A stretch of 64,000 nt of DNA from Chaunax sp. Z400 (Eukaryota; Chordata; Actinopteri; Lophiiformes; Chaunacidae): NCBI GenBank assembly GCA_037577475.1, contig CM075183.1:17255781-17319780 (forward strand), read 5' to 3'. Made by a program: the position numbers and the translations under genes. This document shows positions 1 through 13,193 of this stretch, in pieces; the first letter of the stretch is position 1; each line of letters starts with the position of its first letter. Under the pieces are notes generated by a model. It searched no databases and had not been told where the DNA came from. It saw only the letters and a program-made list of their open reading frames with translations.

Positions 1-2540
1 CCCATACCTCACGGCATTAGGAGGCTTAACAACGGGACGCCTGGTCTTGGCATGTCCGCGTCTTTGATAACGCTGGAACAAGATGGTGTCGGCGGCGAGC
101 GAATGTATAGGGGGATCCTCGCCGTACTGCATCGCTGTGTAATTCAAATGTGGGACATGATAAGAGATGTGATCAATGAGCAGTTTGCTGTTTGCTTCAG
201 AGGGAAGTTAGCACAGCGGCTCTGGAATGGATTTAAAAGGATCAGTAGGCCTTTATCTGCTTAAGATACTGAGCAGACGTTATACAGACACAGAGAAGGA
301 CTCGTCATGCTTTTATAGACCAATAAATAATGTCCTCATTTAAAGCATGTGTAATGCTTTTGACGTGGGTCAGCTGTACACCTGTGTTGCTGATTTAGCA
401 CCGGAGATTATTAGCAATGGCCAAGAGGAGCCTTGACTTGTTATGCACTCTAATGCATGACCTGCTGACCTTCCTGTCTGCTAGACCTGCTGAGGACTAA
501 CACGTATTGATTGGTTGTTGGGGAGAGGAGTAGGCGGAGGGGAGTTAGAAAGAGATGTGGATGGAATTAATGTTAAAATTTGACCAAAACAAAAATCATT
601 CTGGCAACAACAGATCCCTGCTGGGATAATTTAAGCAGGCAAACAAGAGAGGCAGCCCAAAACCAATGCTCCCCTGCTGCAGCTAGCCAACCAAGGCCGT
701 TACAGAGAGAAATGGCCGTCTTTACAGCCTCAACCCAATAGAATGCAAGGACAGTATTAAAATGAGAGAACAGGAAGTGCACCTTTTCCTGCAAGACATG
801 AGATGAAACGTTGATATGAGCGCATATGAGTAAGACACAAGACACGCCCATCCCACATGCAGCCCAGATCTGTCCATCAGCCCTTAAATCACCCTTAAAA
901 AAAAAAAAAAAACTTCCCCAATCAACACAGAAACCGAGGCTTGTCAGTCACACATTAGCAGCCAAGTCACCACAAGGCAGAGGAGGAGATGAGGCTGAAT
1001 GCTTATTAGCGACTGTGAAATCTTAGCCCCAAAGCTCCTTCTATTGCATTCACAAGCGCCAGTCAGAGAGAACCATTGGTTTTCTTTAAGAGGATTTTTT
1101 TTTTTTTTTGGCGACGTCTCTGTTTTGCAGGAAATTATACAGGAGAGAAAGCCGGGAAGGAGGAGGCAGAAGAAGCCATGCTATGTCCAAAACCTGATGT
1201 AAGCACACAAACATCTCCTGCTAAGTCAGACAGTTACTGTAAGCACAGGGGAAGTAGTTGTTTGATATAGTATGTTCCCAGAGATTAGGAGGCTTCTCTT
1301 TATCCCACGTAAATTTACTCTGCAGAGGAAGGCTGATCGGCTATGTAAACTTTGGTCCTCAACTGAGAACACTGTACATTTTAATTCACAATTACAGTCA
1401 GTGAATGGAAATGATACAACTTCCAACTCCCACAAGGTGTTTAAGCTGCGGTAATACTGTTTTTTTTTGTTTTTTTTCTAATACAGTGGCCTCACAAGGC
1501 TTGCACCCCTGTTTTCGTCTCCAAGCTGCATTTGCTATCATATCCTTTGTTTTCCTGGACAGCTCAGGAGGAAGTCACCTCTGGCACAAGCAGAAAATCC
1601 ACACCGGCCCGCTTGCATATACCCGAAACATACATGCATACATTAATAAAAGTGTAGAGCCATGCACAGAAACACACAACCACGTCGTAAAAAAAAGAAA
1701 AACTAACATCCGACTGCACGCTCGCCTCTGAGTGACGTGGCGTTTAAATGGTTGTGACATTAAAACAGGCAGCCCTGTTCAGATTACGGCTGTTTCAGAG
1801 TCACACTCCTTCTGTCTCCCTCGCTCTCTTCATCAACGTTGAAATAACGATGTCTGAACATATTTGTCAAACAGATGCAGCTACTTTACACTTGCAAGGA
1901 GAGGATGGAATCTGCAAAGCTTTATGTATTTCTGTTTTCAATAACTATGCGCACCATTCTGTCAGCCAGAGCTTGACCAGATTTCAAAACATACTCCCAC
2001 TCGTTCGTCCACTCAATAGCTGTCATGAGTCACCGCTAGAAGCAAATACTGCAATAATAGAAAAAAAAGAAAAGGGAAAAGCAAAAAGGCAGCATTGCTT
2101 TATAATCTCTTAAAACTGAGGCAGTATGTTAGATGTTGCATGTGCACTTACAGATCAGGCTCTTGCAGCTAACTCGCTAGCATAATTAAGATGGAAATCT
2201 GACAAAAGCAAACTATATTTTTAGATTCGCTCCTCAGGCCGAGCATATGTGCATCGGATTGGATTCCACAAGAAGCAGAGAGGCACTAGGTACAGCTAAG
2301 ATGCTCCAGCGCTTCATCCCACCTCTCGGCGTGCATCAACCCGAGGATTGACCATCAATCGAGCGCCGTCCCTGTTCAATCTGCTCATTGTTTGATCTCA
2401 GCGAGGCGAAGCCAAAGAATAAACAAGGCTATCACAGAAGGATTTTGCATACAAAAGAGAGGCAAAGAGATACAAAACAAACAAATAAATGTGCCAGCCC
2501 GCATGAAGAATTCTGGGCTGCGTAATTAGGCAACATTCAT
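1..2540. other. non-coding intronic sequence, no gene seen
   Basis: No reading frame here looks like a protein. There is an A-run at 897-913 and a T-run at 1095-1109. The part from about 2150 to 2470 has mixed composition and homeodomain-type motifs (CATAATTAAG). It lacks obvious repeats and is a candidate conserved regulatory block, untested. Confidence 0.5.
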
Positions 2541-3215
2541 AATACATGACCAGAGGGAGAGAGGGAGCAAGGGAGGGGAGGTGAGAGAGAGAGAAGAATG
2601 GTGAAAGAGAGCATGTGAGTGTGGTGATGCTTGATCCGCTGTCATTGATCAGATGTGTGTATACGCGCTCGAGTGTGTTTATTTCCGTTCCTCTCCATCA
2701 TGTGGATATTTGTGCGTTCCTACACCCGTGTGTGTCCATGTGTGTTTGCTTGTGTGCATGGTGTGATGGAGGCAGAGGGGCTGTGGCAGGTAGAAAATGG
2801 CCCGGGCCTTTTCATTTGACACCGCTGCGCCTTCAAACAAACTACCTAGGGCCCCTGCGCACACCCATAATCCATTCAAGGTAGCAAGCAATTTTCATTA
2901 TTGACTGGTGAGAAACACGGGCAGAGAAAGAGACACAGGGAGGGAGAGGGAGAGGGAGGGAGGAAAGTAAGCAAGACGAGATGGAAAACAAAAAGAGAAT
3001 AGCATGACTGAGCTGGGAGAGATTGGAAGGAGTAAAGAAGGAAGAAGTGGAAAAGAGAGCAGCGAGTAAAGGAGAGAAAATAGATTAGAAATTTTTTTTA
3101 AAATGGCCCAAGAATGGGTGAGAGGGGAGGAGCACACTGAAGAGACAGATGTGATTGAAATGATGCGTCTGGAGAGGCGGGCGGGGGGGGGAGGAAGGGT
3201 GGAGGGGTGATGGCA
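2541..3215. repeat. purine-rich low-complexity region with G-runs
   Basis: Long GA/GGA-rich stretches occupy about 2545-2620 and 2905-3210 on the plus strand. They include regular GGG blocks at 2938-2963 and a G9 run near 3184-3193. The pyrimidine-rich complement gives long but meaningless serine/proline/leucine frames. The tract could form triplex or G-quadruplex DNA. The GT-rich part near 2700-2760 is ordinary microsatellite-like sequence. Confidence 0.7.
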
Positions 3216-4019
3216 ACTCGAGATGAAGGGGGGTACAATCATAGGAGGTGCTCTTGTACGGGCACAAATATATGAAGTTCATGTTTACCGATGCCAGAGG
3301 TTGTGTGTGTGCGCACGATACAAGCTGTCATCTCGTGTACGAACAGAGTCGTGCACGTGCTCACAAGTACTAAAGCACTTTTACAGCAGATTGGTGATCA
3401 GAAAGTAAAGTGAGGGGCGTGGAGCGTAGTATGCTAATCCAGGCCATGGTTGGGGCGACAGACATGGTCGTGACCATGAGCTGATGGATGGCACACAAAC
3501 ACGAAAACACGCCCTCGTCTCTCTCCGTCCTCTTCCCTCTTTTTTTCTCTAGAAGATGAAGCTTATAATACAGATTTAAACCCAGGTGAAACTCGACCAC
3601 CGCTTGTCAATTCTCCGCAGTTTTACAGTATCAGGCTTTGAAGATCTGTCAAGAATATTGACGGGGCCTTTTGGGATGGACGCATTGAAATTCAACTCAG
3701 CCTTGAAGAAGAAGCAGAGAGATACGGATAGAGACATAGAGGGTGATGGGGCGGATGAAGAGGCTTGTTAGTGTTTAAGAGAATGCCTGTAATACATCAT
3801 ATTGAATCACATAGATTTGTGTTGTTTAACAATACCAACAGTACGACCTTTTTAAAAGTAGGCTACCCATCAGCCTGCTTTTCTACATAAAGGGAAGTTG
3901 TGACAAAAAGGAGAAAGGATTAGAAAATGTGAAAGACTATTGATATTTCGTCCAATTGTTGTTACAGTCAAGTAACAAGATTACTCTCACTTTCTATCTA
4001 TCTGTCTCTCTAAAAAACC
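3216..4019. other. non-coding intronic sequence, nothing recognised
   Basis: Mixed unique sequence without a credible frame, RNA gene or known repeat. Confidence 0.4.
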
Positions 4020-4241
4020 CAATTATTCTATTGGAGATATGTTCTGTGAGGGTTGCCATGGAAGCCAAAAAGTTGGGAACACCAAGGGTGTACACACGTT
4101 CGATAAAACACCCAAAATGTAATATAAAAATTCTCTAAATTAGTTTTGTGCGTTAAGATGCCATGTGTGAACAAAGTCATGGAACCTTATGACAAACAGA
4201 CTTTGAAATCGGTCAGATTTGACCGGAACACAACAGAAGGG
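4020..4241 (-). mobile_element. truncated piggyBac-like element
   Basis: The right end reads GACCGGAACACAACAGAAGG followed by TTAA at 4242-4245, matching the right end of the fuller copy at 22246-22854. Shared internal blocks include a stretch around GTTGCCATGGAAGCC (near 4052), GGGAACACCAAGGGTGTACAC and GAACAAAGTCATGGAACC. The left half, including the left terminal repeat, is missing. Strand is set by comparison with the copy at 16092. Confidence 0.75.
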
Positions 4242-4403
4242 TTAATACGAGATCTGATACATCACCCTCTCTGCGCTGAAATCAATTTCCATCTAATGGT
4301 GCATGTGTGTGTCCATACAACTGACTTGTCTCAGCACCATACCTCACAGAGAAGGCTAAACTCACTCGCTGTGGTGGGTTGCTTGCACTTTTCCCCATGC
4401 TGC

Positions 4404-4458
4404 TTGATGGATGCCATGGCAGTGCACATCCACTGTGCATTGCCATGGCATCCATCAA
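4404..4458. repeat. near-perfect 25-bp-stem hairpin
   Basis: Two 25-base arms (4404-4428 and 4434-4458) are reverse complements except for one position, which would be a G-U pair if transcribed from the plus strand. They flank a 5-base loop (TCCAC). Each arm contains ATGCCATGGCA. No other copy of the arm was noticed in the window. It could be a palindromic mobile-element relic or a transcribed hairpin. At about 55 nt it is short for a usual microRNA precursor. Confidence 0.85.
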
Positions 4459-4719
4459 ACATAAGCTAATAAACAATAACTGCGCCGATCGCGACCACAT
4501 TTCCTTTGTTTTGCATTCATAGCTGCACAACCCAGCCACTGCCACTTCCTGCTTCCAAATCCCTTATGCTAACATTCCAGTTCCATTTCGCCTTATCTTC
4601 TCCTCCTCATCCTTTCAGCCTCCCTCCTTTCTCTGCAGTCACATCATCTCTATCTCTTTCTCTCCCTGACACACACATTCACAGACATTACATGCACAGG
4701 GAGTGTGTCTAAGATTATG

Positions 4720-4721
<2 letters not shown>

Positions 4722-4755
<34 letters not shown>

Positions 4756-4771
4756 TTTTTCTTTTTTTTCT
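4722..4771. repeat. (TC)n microsatellite plus T-tract
   Basis: About 14 TC units (4722-4750) are followed by T9-C-T8-C. It is a pyrimidine tract with no associated gene. Confidence 0.9.
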
Positions 4772-4869
4772 TTACGACTGAGGCCAGGGCCTGAAGTTGC
4801 CTCTGTCAGCACAATAAGGCCCTATAATGGATGGTAATCATTCAGCGAGCATGGCAGCTACGGCTAGTC

Positions 4870-5175
4870 TGAAAAAAAAGAGAAAGAAATAAAGTGAGTG
4901 AGAGAGAGAGAGGGAGAGAGAGAGAGCCCGGCTCCTCCGCTGCTAATCTCAGCTAATGGCTTCTGCAGATCCAAGAGAGAGCTATATGCACTAATAATGC
5001 AGCAGGGGGGGGGGATTGAGGGATCGGCCGTGTGGGATGGACAGGTTGTTGGCTGTGAGGATGGGGCGGGGGTCAACTGAGTGTTCAGAAAGTGTGGGAG
5101 GGGGAGGGGGATGTAAAGGAAAGAAGAAGGGAGCGAGAGAGATGGAGAAGGGAGGGGAATAACAGAGGAGGCAAA
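4870..5175. repeat. purine-rich low-complexity region
   Basis: Alternating GA and G-rich sequence at 4890-4928 and 5085-5170, with a G10 run at about 5005-5014. The composition resembles 2541-3215. Apparent frames on the minus strand are proline/serine/leucine artefacts of the pyrimidine strand. Confidence 0.7.
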
Positions 5176-5437
5176 AGGAAAGCAAAGCTTAAGCACAGGG
5201 TTTAATAGCATCATTATTATGGGGAGGCAACCACCATGGGATTAAGAGTCAAACACTCTCTCTCTCCCTCTCACATGTGCACAAGTCAATTTAAAGATCT
5301 GCTAGCCCAATGCTTGTAATGGCCAGGTATTGCTGAGGAATTTAAATAGATTTTTCAACATTATTAAAGGATTATAGTTCATTATCTTGGATGAATAATG
5401 ATTTGTTTTCTTGCCGAAAGTTAGCAGCTGGTTTTTA

Positions 5438-5531
5438 CTAAGGGTCCTTTCACACCTACCTCGTTTGGTTGGGACTTTCGGACTTTTCCGTTTGATCTGG
5501 ACCAAAATTGCAGGTGTGAAAGCACCCTTAG
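5438..5531. mobile_element. 94-bp MITE-like inverted-repeat element
   Basis: The ends are CTAAGGGTCCTTTCACACCT and the reverse complement of CTAAGGGTGCTTTCACACCT, a 20-base terminal repeat with one mismatch. The interior matches, in reverse, the segment around 44567-44633. No clear target duplication is seen, so the superfamily is not assigned. Confidence 0.72.
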
Positions 5532-7066
5532 CTTAAAAAGTGGCGAAGCAGAGGTTAGCTTGACTCTGTCCATTGACATGTCACATCTCTTTAGTTTGCA
5601 CTGTAACCTCAGCAACCTCATGGTGACGACCCTAAATGTGCAATTGGATGTTTTTTGAATATTTCGAGTCATAAATAAGCACATAAATGCATTACAAATG
5701 CATCATGAATGAATAAACGTAGCAATATACTTGTCGACTGTATTAGGGGACTGGATGAAAACCACTTAGCCTGTGGATTTGTGCAATCAAAGTTATTAGT
5801 TTTGCAACAATCTTTACTGCTCCGAGTTTTATACTTTTTGGAAGATTTTACGATTTCCAGAAGATTGGTTTTAGTTCCAGTGATTTCTAGTACCAATCAA
5901 AAAAATCAAACATCTGACATTTGTCATTTTTAAAATGTCCAAAACCAAAAACCCTGTGACAAAAAAGGACGTGATAAAAAAAAAATGTTGTAGACATATA
6001 TTTATCGAAAGAATAAATAATCTAATCTTTAAATACAGGACTGTAAACAATCATTTGACAATGCCGCACATTGGCTGGTATTGCAACGAGCGCCATGCTT
6101 TGAGGGATTGGACGTCTGTCTAAAGGGATTAGCTCTGAGGATAAGCACAGTGTTTCCCATATCTCTTCAGCCTAACTTAGCGGAGAGACAGCAAAACATC
6201 ACTTGTTTGTGCCTGGCTCATTTTACATTTCCAAATAAATATTTATCTCTTTATCCGGTTTTCATCATCTAAAAGGTTATGCAAGAATGAGCAGGGATAA
6301 GGCTGTGAGGTCGAATGTACGAGAAGCCGATGCCAAATTACTGTTGTCCAGAGTTTGTGCACATTTGCAGTGACTGAGGCTGGGGATTGGAGGAGAGACC
6401 GGAGGGTGTTATTTCTCTCATTACGACGCCATCAGACACAGATGGTCAGAGCAGGGGATCAAATCCAGTGGACAGCACCAATAGGTGAGCCTGCTCGTTG
6501 TCACAGGCGACGCTAATTAGGAGGAAGAAGGTTGAGAGAAACGGCAAGAATGAAGCGTGTCCAGTGTCAAGCACAATTAAATGGCATCTCTTTTAAGAAA
6601 TGGTTGGGTGTAAAGTCAATGTAGTCTAAAATCTCTGATCAGCAGTGAGTTTCTGTTAGTAATGACATGAACTTTTATTCATATAAGTCATTCTCGCAGA
6701 GAGATTCACAAAAAGATGATGCGGTTGGGTTTTGTGTGACTTTTTTGATTTATTTTTTTTTGGTTGGCCTCAGAAAAAAAAAAAAAAAAGCTTCCTTTCA
6801 GCAAAAAGTGGGTCAGATTTTAGCATCCAGCCGAGGGACAAAGCAGACGTCTTCTGTGCTGTGAAAATATAAAGCTGCACAGAGGACAGGGAAGAATGAC
6901 AGGGAGAAAAAAGACTTCTGAGATGGAGGGGGACTTAAAAAAAAAGGAGTGATACTGAGTAGAAGAAAGTAGGTGAAAAGAATGCGATGAGATGGAGAAT
7001 AGATGAAGAGGGGCTGTGGAGGAAGAGGACCACAAAGGAGCTTACAGAGTTTATGGACTAATGTGC
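5532..7066. other. non-coding intronic sequence, no gene seen
   Basis: AT-rich unique sequence with an A-run near 6774-6789. Nothing in it is recognisable as coding or RNA. Confidence 0.4.
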
Positions 7067-7067
7067 A

Positions 7068-7162
<95 letters not shown>

Positions 7163-7603
7163 ACTGTGTGTGTGTGGGACTGTGTGTGTGTGTGTGTATA
7201 GGACTGTGTGTGTGTGTGTGTGTGTGTGGGGGACTGTGTGTGTGTGTGTGTGTATAGGACTGTGTGTGTGTGTGTGTGTATAGGACTGTGTGTGTGTGTG
7301 TGTGTGTGTGTGTATAGGACTGTGTGTGTGTGTGTGTGTGTGTATAGGACTGTGTGTGTGTGTGTGTGTGTATAGGACTGTGTGTGTGTGTGTGTGTATA
7401 GGACTGTGTGTGTGTGTGTGTGTGTGGGACTGTGTGTGTGTGGGACTGTGTGTGTGGGACTGTGTGTGTGTGTGTGTGTGTATAGGACTGTGTGTGTGTG
7501 TGTGTGTGTGTGGGACTGTGTGTGTGTGTGTGTGGGACTGTGTGTGTGTGTGTGTGTATAGGACTGTGTGTGTGTGTGTGTGTGGGGGACTGTGTGTGTG
7601 TGT
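7067..7603. repeat. compound (TG)n minisatellite with GGAC spacers
   Basis: A pure TG run of about 90 bases (7071-7160) is followed by about 18 units of TG repeats, each separated by a TATAGGAC or GGGAC spacer. The two spacer types occur about nine times each and alternate irregularly. The total is about 540 bases. The long Cys-Val and Thr-His frames across it are repeat artefacts. Alternating TG sequence favours Z-DNA. Confidence 0.95.
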
Positions 7604-8529
<926 letters not shown>

Positions 8530-11500
8530 CTGTGCAGGACTAAAACCCACGAAAGAGCCATGAATTACGTTTACACCCTTGGCACGAGATCCTTCATCCA
8601 TCACCACAGTGTGTTATTGTGTGCACAGGTTGCTGCACTCCTAATTTGAACAGAGAATGAGCGACTGTTATCATTTCCCTGCCCTTGACCTGTTCCCGCA
8701 CCAGGAGACAGAAACACCAGATTGAGAAAGATTGAATGAGGGGAATAGATAGAAAACAGAATAAACAGGTGCAAGAAAGAAGATATAGGAGAGGTCAGGA
8801 TGCAGGAATTGAACTTACAAGAGGGGAACAATATTATAAAGAGTTTTGAAACTGCTTTATTGTTTCCTAAGGCTATTTCTATTCATGATGGGGAAAAAAA
8901 TCTTCAAAAACAGTTTGCAAATATTAGATCTTATTCCAAAGCCAGGATGTTGATCACTGAGTGTCATAGAGTAAGAGTTAGCCTCAGAGGATGCAGACCT
9001 TGACCTTTAGGTTGTAAATTGCAAATGGTTATCAGAAGATAAGCGTAAATAGAAAAGAATGACAAGAATTTGATGCCTAAGCTAAAAGTTTGGGTCTGTT
9101 AGAAAAGTTTTAAATCAGAAAAGTTGGTTCAAATGTGTCCGTGTCGAGGGTTGTCATCTCTTTTCCCATTCGTTTTTGACATTATCAGGTGTTCTAATAG
9201 GATTCCGGCTGATACATGGCGATGTATGCGCCCACGAGCACGCACTTCACATGCCGTTTGATCTGGCGCACACTGAGGTGACATCCCGCTGCCGGTAACG
9301 AGGCTCGCTCTCGAGGAAGGAGAACCTGAGGTCAAAGAGGCGACTACAAATCCGCAGGCTTTCATTTAGTGCTCAGTTCAACCACCCCACCTGTCTTTGA
9401 GCCTAGATTAAAGACCTTCGAAAATAGAGAGAGGGGAAAAGAGGGGTGAAAGAGAAAGACCTTGGTGGAGAAAAAAAGTTCAGTGGCAACAAAACGAATC
9501 CTCAACTGTCAAAACTCAATGTCATTGTATCTCAAAAGGGAATTGGTAATTGGCCAGGAGAGAAGGGGACAGGAGACAAAAAAGGGGACGGGACGGAGGT
9601 TCTTCCGCCGCGTAGCGCTGTTGAGGTATGCTGCATGCATCGTCTCTTGCCCCAGGCGGGGAGAACCAAGCTTGGCTGCAGAGAGGCTGAACTTCAACAG
9701 CATAGTTCTAAAACTATATTGATGTCAAAAGCTCAACAATAGTTCCTATTGTTGTTGGGTGTATAAAAGACAAAGTGGAGCCCCCCCGCTGTGTTAAGGG
9801 AAAAAGATGTTGGCATGAGTCATAAAGAATCTCCGCGAGCTGCTCAACAGTTCACCGAACCACTCGCTGTGAATAATGACAGGAATATTTAAACCTGATT
9901 TTTTGGTCGAGCAAAATCTGTCAGAAAAATACTTTTTGCAAACACATCAGTGTATTTTTTAAATGTATTTGCAAGGGCAGCTGTTGGAGGAAAATCCATC
10001 CAACCCTCAGCAGGAGGTTCTTGTTCAAGACAAAAAATGTGCAGACAAAAGGCATTCGACCGCTCGTGAACTCTTCAAAATGTTGAGGAATGCTTTATCG
10101 CCCCGTTGGTGTAACAGTGACAGGTTGATGGCCTCCATTCTTATTCATTCAGCCTGTTCTTTGAATCCCATGTTTTGTGTAATATTCAGTGCAGAAAAGC
10201 ATTGAATTAGGGGTTCAAGGGAGGTCAATTCATGCAGATCAGAGGGCACTAGCAAAAACACTGTCTGACTTCACTTGTAGACACATTATTTAACAACAAA
10301 AAGCTAGACTTCATATGCAGTGAAAGATTTTTTTATTCCTCAGCAACATCGCTTTGACATTCCAGTCCAAACAAAGCAATCCGGGCCCCCGCACAGTGAC
10401 AAGGCCCCTGATTAACTTTTAAAGCCTAAGTGTAAAAGCAGCGATGACATAAAAAGCCATAGTCGACTTGCCAAGGCCTTCGCACTCACTCCAGAAAAAC
10501 AACGCAGCTTGTCAAGAGAAATATTATTAATGTAGCATCAAATGCAGGCAGGTTGGAATCCACATCTCTACAATGTCTCCATGCTCACAAAGCCAGATTG
10601 TTTGGGTTAAGCTCGTCACTCGTCTGACCTCCCACCTAATACTTCATTGGTAGATTTACTTTCTTTGGCCATTTGGATATATTACTAAATCCTACAAGGT
10701 TTATCCAGACGGTCACTCCAGCTTATGTGACAGTCCAAAAATGCAATAAAAGGCAAAGAGAGGATTCACTCAGATATCTCTGCAGCACTCTGCCTTTAAT
10801 ATTTCATGCTTGTGAGCATAATACTTGCATGCTGTGGGATGGAGGAATTCACTTCAAAGAAAGGGTCTGTTTAACCTAGAAAATATAGCAATTCGGTAAA
10901 ATGGACACTTCCAAAGTGTGTGTATCTGATTTTGCGAGCACAGCCTTTGGCTTTGGCCACGAACTTAATGCTGACTCCTGACCGTACCGAAGAAGTAAGG
11001 TGAGCTCCTGATGGCACGGCTGTCAAGAAACGGCAAAGGGTCGGCCTCTCTCTGTATGTAGGGTACAGCGGCATCTTTGCATATGCGAATAAGCACGAGT
11101 GTGTCAATATGAAGACACCAACACATGGCGAAGATGTTAAAACGATGCGGTCTGTGTGTGTTCCCTTTCTCTCTGGCCCTGCATCCACTGCTCATCTTTT
11201 GTGCCTTTGACACGCTTGTACGTTCTGGGTTCTTTTTTTTCCACGGTGCGATGTCACGATCAATTTACCGCTCGGCACATGACGGCCCCTGGCGCCTCCG
11301 AGGATTTGAAGGACTTTGTGTGCAATCCCAAGCCTGCCTCACTCTCCTCTCCCACATACAAATTGGCATTTGTATTTTTATCCCACCTCGGTCGCTGAGC
11401 GAGATTGCGGCCCAGCTTTTGGCTCTCTCATTCCAGATTATTGTTTGGAGGAGAAACCGCACCGAACCTCACAGAGGAGACGCCGAGTGGCATCGTCTAT

Positions 11501-13100
11501 TTCACTAACCCCCCCAAAAAACACACACTCTGTCAATGTGGTAATCTTACAGATCTACAGCTGTATGTGTGTACCTGTTTGTGTGTATGCATGCGCGTGA
11601 GGGACAAAGAGAAAGCACTGAAGCATTTTAGAAACATCAGGCCCAATCAGTGCTCATTTGTTCGGGGACCCTGGGAAACTCAGCTCATTGCCTCAAATAG
11701 TGACAGAGTAGGAAAGAGCCACTGACAAGTGTTGTTCTATGCAGCTACAGTTTGTTTGTGCACCTGCCTGCTTTTTTAATGTGCTCTGCCAGCAGCGAAC
11801 ACAAATGCGACTTGGCATGCGCTGAAACATAAAGCCACATTGTGTCCGCGTGTACTTTGATTTCATCATTCAAGCTCAAACCTCAGCCAAAAAAAATGGC
11901 CTTTTTTGAGCCGTCTGTGACAAACATAAAAAAAATATGCAGCAGCGTGTTCGTTTTCAATATTTCGTTTTTTCACCCTGAGAAATCGTGTAAAATGCTA
12001 AATAACTCGGTTAATGATCTGCTGAAGCAAAAAACACGCCGTTGAGGACATTTGCAATTCAACAACTGCCTTGTTATGTGGTGCTGTGCCAATCCAGCCA
12101 TTATATTAACAATCAGCTTTCGTATGCAGGTTGGTACTGCTGCCACTGGCAGGGCTATGCCTATGTGTGTAGGTGGGCCCACATAATTAGCCTGGCCAGG
12201 ACTGAATGTACTCATGCAAACTGAATCATGTATTACGCCGTTCCTTCCCTCCATTCCACCATCTCTGCCATTCTCCTCCTTTCTTCTTCAGTCTTTTCCT
12301 TTCTTCTTCTCTGATCCTGCTGCCACATGGTGACAGCCCCACAATGGGAACTTTTACCGCAGACCTTTTCTGTACTCCTCCTTCTAATTAAATAATGCAC
12401 TGTAGTATAAAATCCCCCCTCATTAAAAAAAGGTCTTCTCTGCACTGAAATGCTGAGGCGAACACATTTTACGCATGCAGAGGTAACTTAATGCATTTGG
12501 TTACCTCCAGTAATGAAACGAAAATGAGAGCTGACTGATGGGCTCCAATTTATGCATTTGCAAGAGAGAGCCAGTGCTGGTTGCCCGCTTTACCCTCATG
12601 GTGAGCAGGGTTACAATATGTAAGCAGCAGTTTTATGTGTGTTTGTATATGAATGTTTGTGTGCATTCATTCATTCCTGCTAAATGCAGCATTCTGTTCA
12701 TCCTCTGACCTGAATCTACATTAATATTTAAAGGAATAATTATATGATCGATACATTTTTACGTGTGTTTGTCAATGCTCTTGATATCCACGAGGCCACT
12801 GATCCAAAGCATCCCAGGTGATGTATGGCAGCCTTACAGACATCAATGCTACATCTTTACTATACCTCATTTGTAAGCACTGAATTAAAACTAGTGGTGC
12901 TGTAATACATTCTGTTCTTGTAACACTGTCTAACAAAGCTGTTCTAGAGATGGTATGATGCATCAGTGACTGAAATCAACCAACATTTAGTTTTTTTTTC
13001 TGCACATTATGTTGATTAATTTACTTCCTTACTCATTTTTGATCAATTTTTTTTGAATAATTGAGAAATTCCCTTTATGTACTCTTATGTGGCACAAGAT
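8530..13100. other. non-coding intronic sequence, no gene seen
   Basis: Unique sequence with no frame resembling a protein. An inverted pair of SOX-like sites sits at 9734-9754. A C-run at 9781-9787 and small T/A tracts are the only other low-complexity pieces. Confidence 0.45.
9734..9754. promoter_or_regulatory. inverted SOX-like site pair
   Basis: CAACAATAG and CTATTGTTG form a perfect 9-base inverted repeat around TTC. Two ACAATAG-type HMG-box sites facing each other with 3-base spacing resemble the dimeric sites used by SoxE proteins. The site is short and could arise by chance in 64 kb, so function is only a suggestion. Confidence 0.3.
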
Positions 13101-13193
13101 CTTGGTCCTTCCAGGCACCCATCTGCAGCGTTAGAATTACATTTAAATGAGCATAACGTCACAGCACCTTAGCTGAAGTTAAGGAGAAGTTAA

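Noticed and set aside
2898..3282. Serine/proline/leucine-rich minus-strand frames
   Set aside because: They come from the pyrimidine-rich complement of a GA-rich tract; the same artefact appears at 4864-5214, 30938-31289 and 53528-53899.
4404..4458. Interpretation of the hairpin as a known microRNA gene
   Set aside because: The stem-loop is only about 55 nt with a 5-base loop and the arms match no microRNA I recognise, so it is reported as a hairpin of unknown nature.
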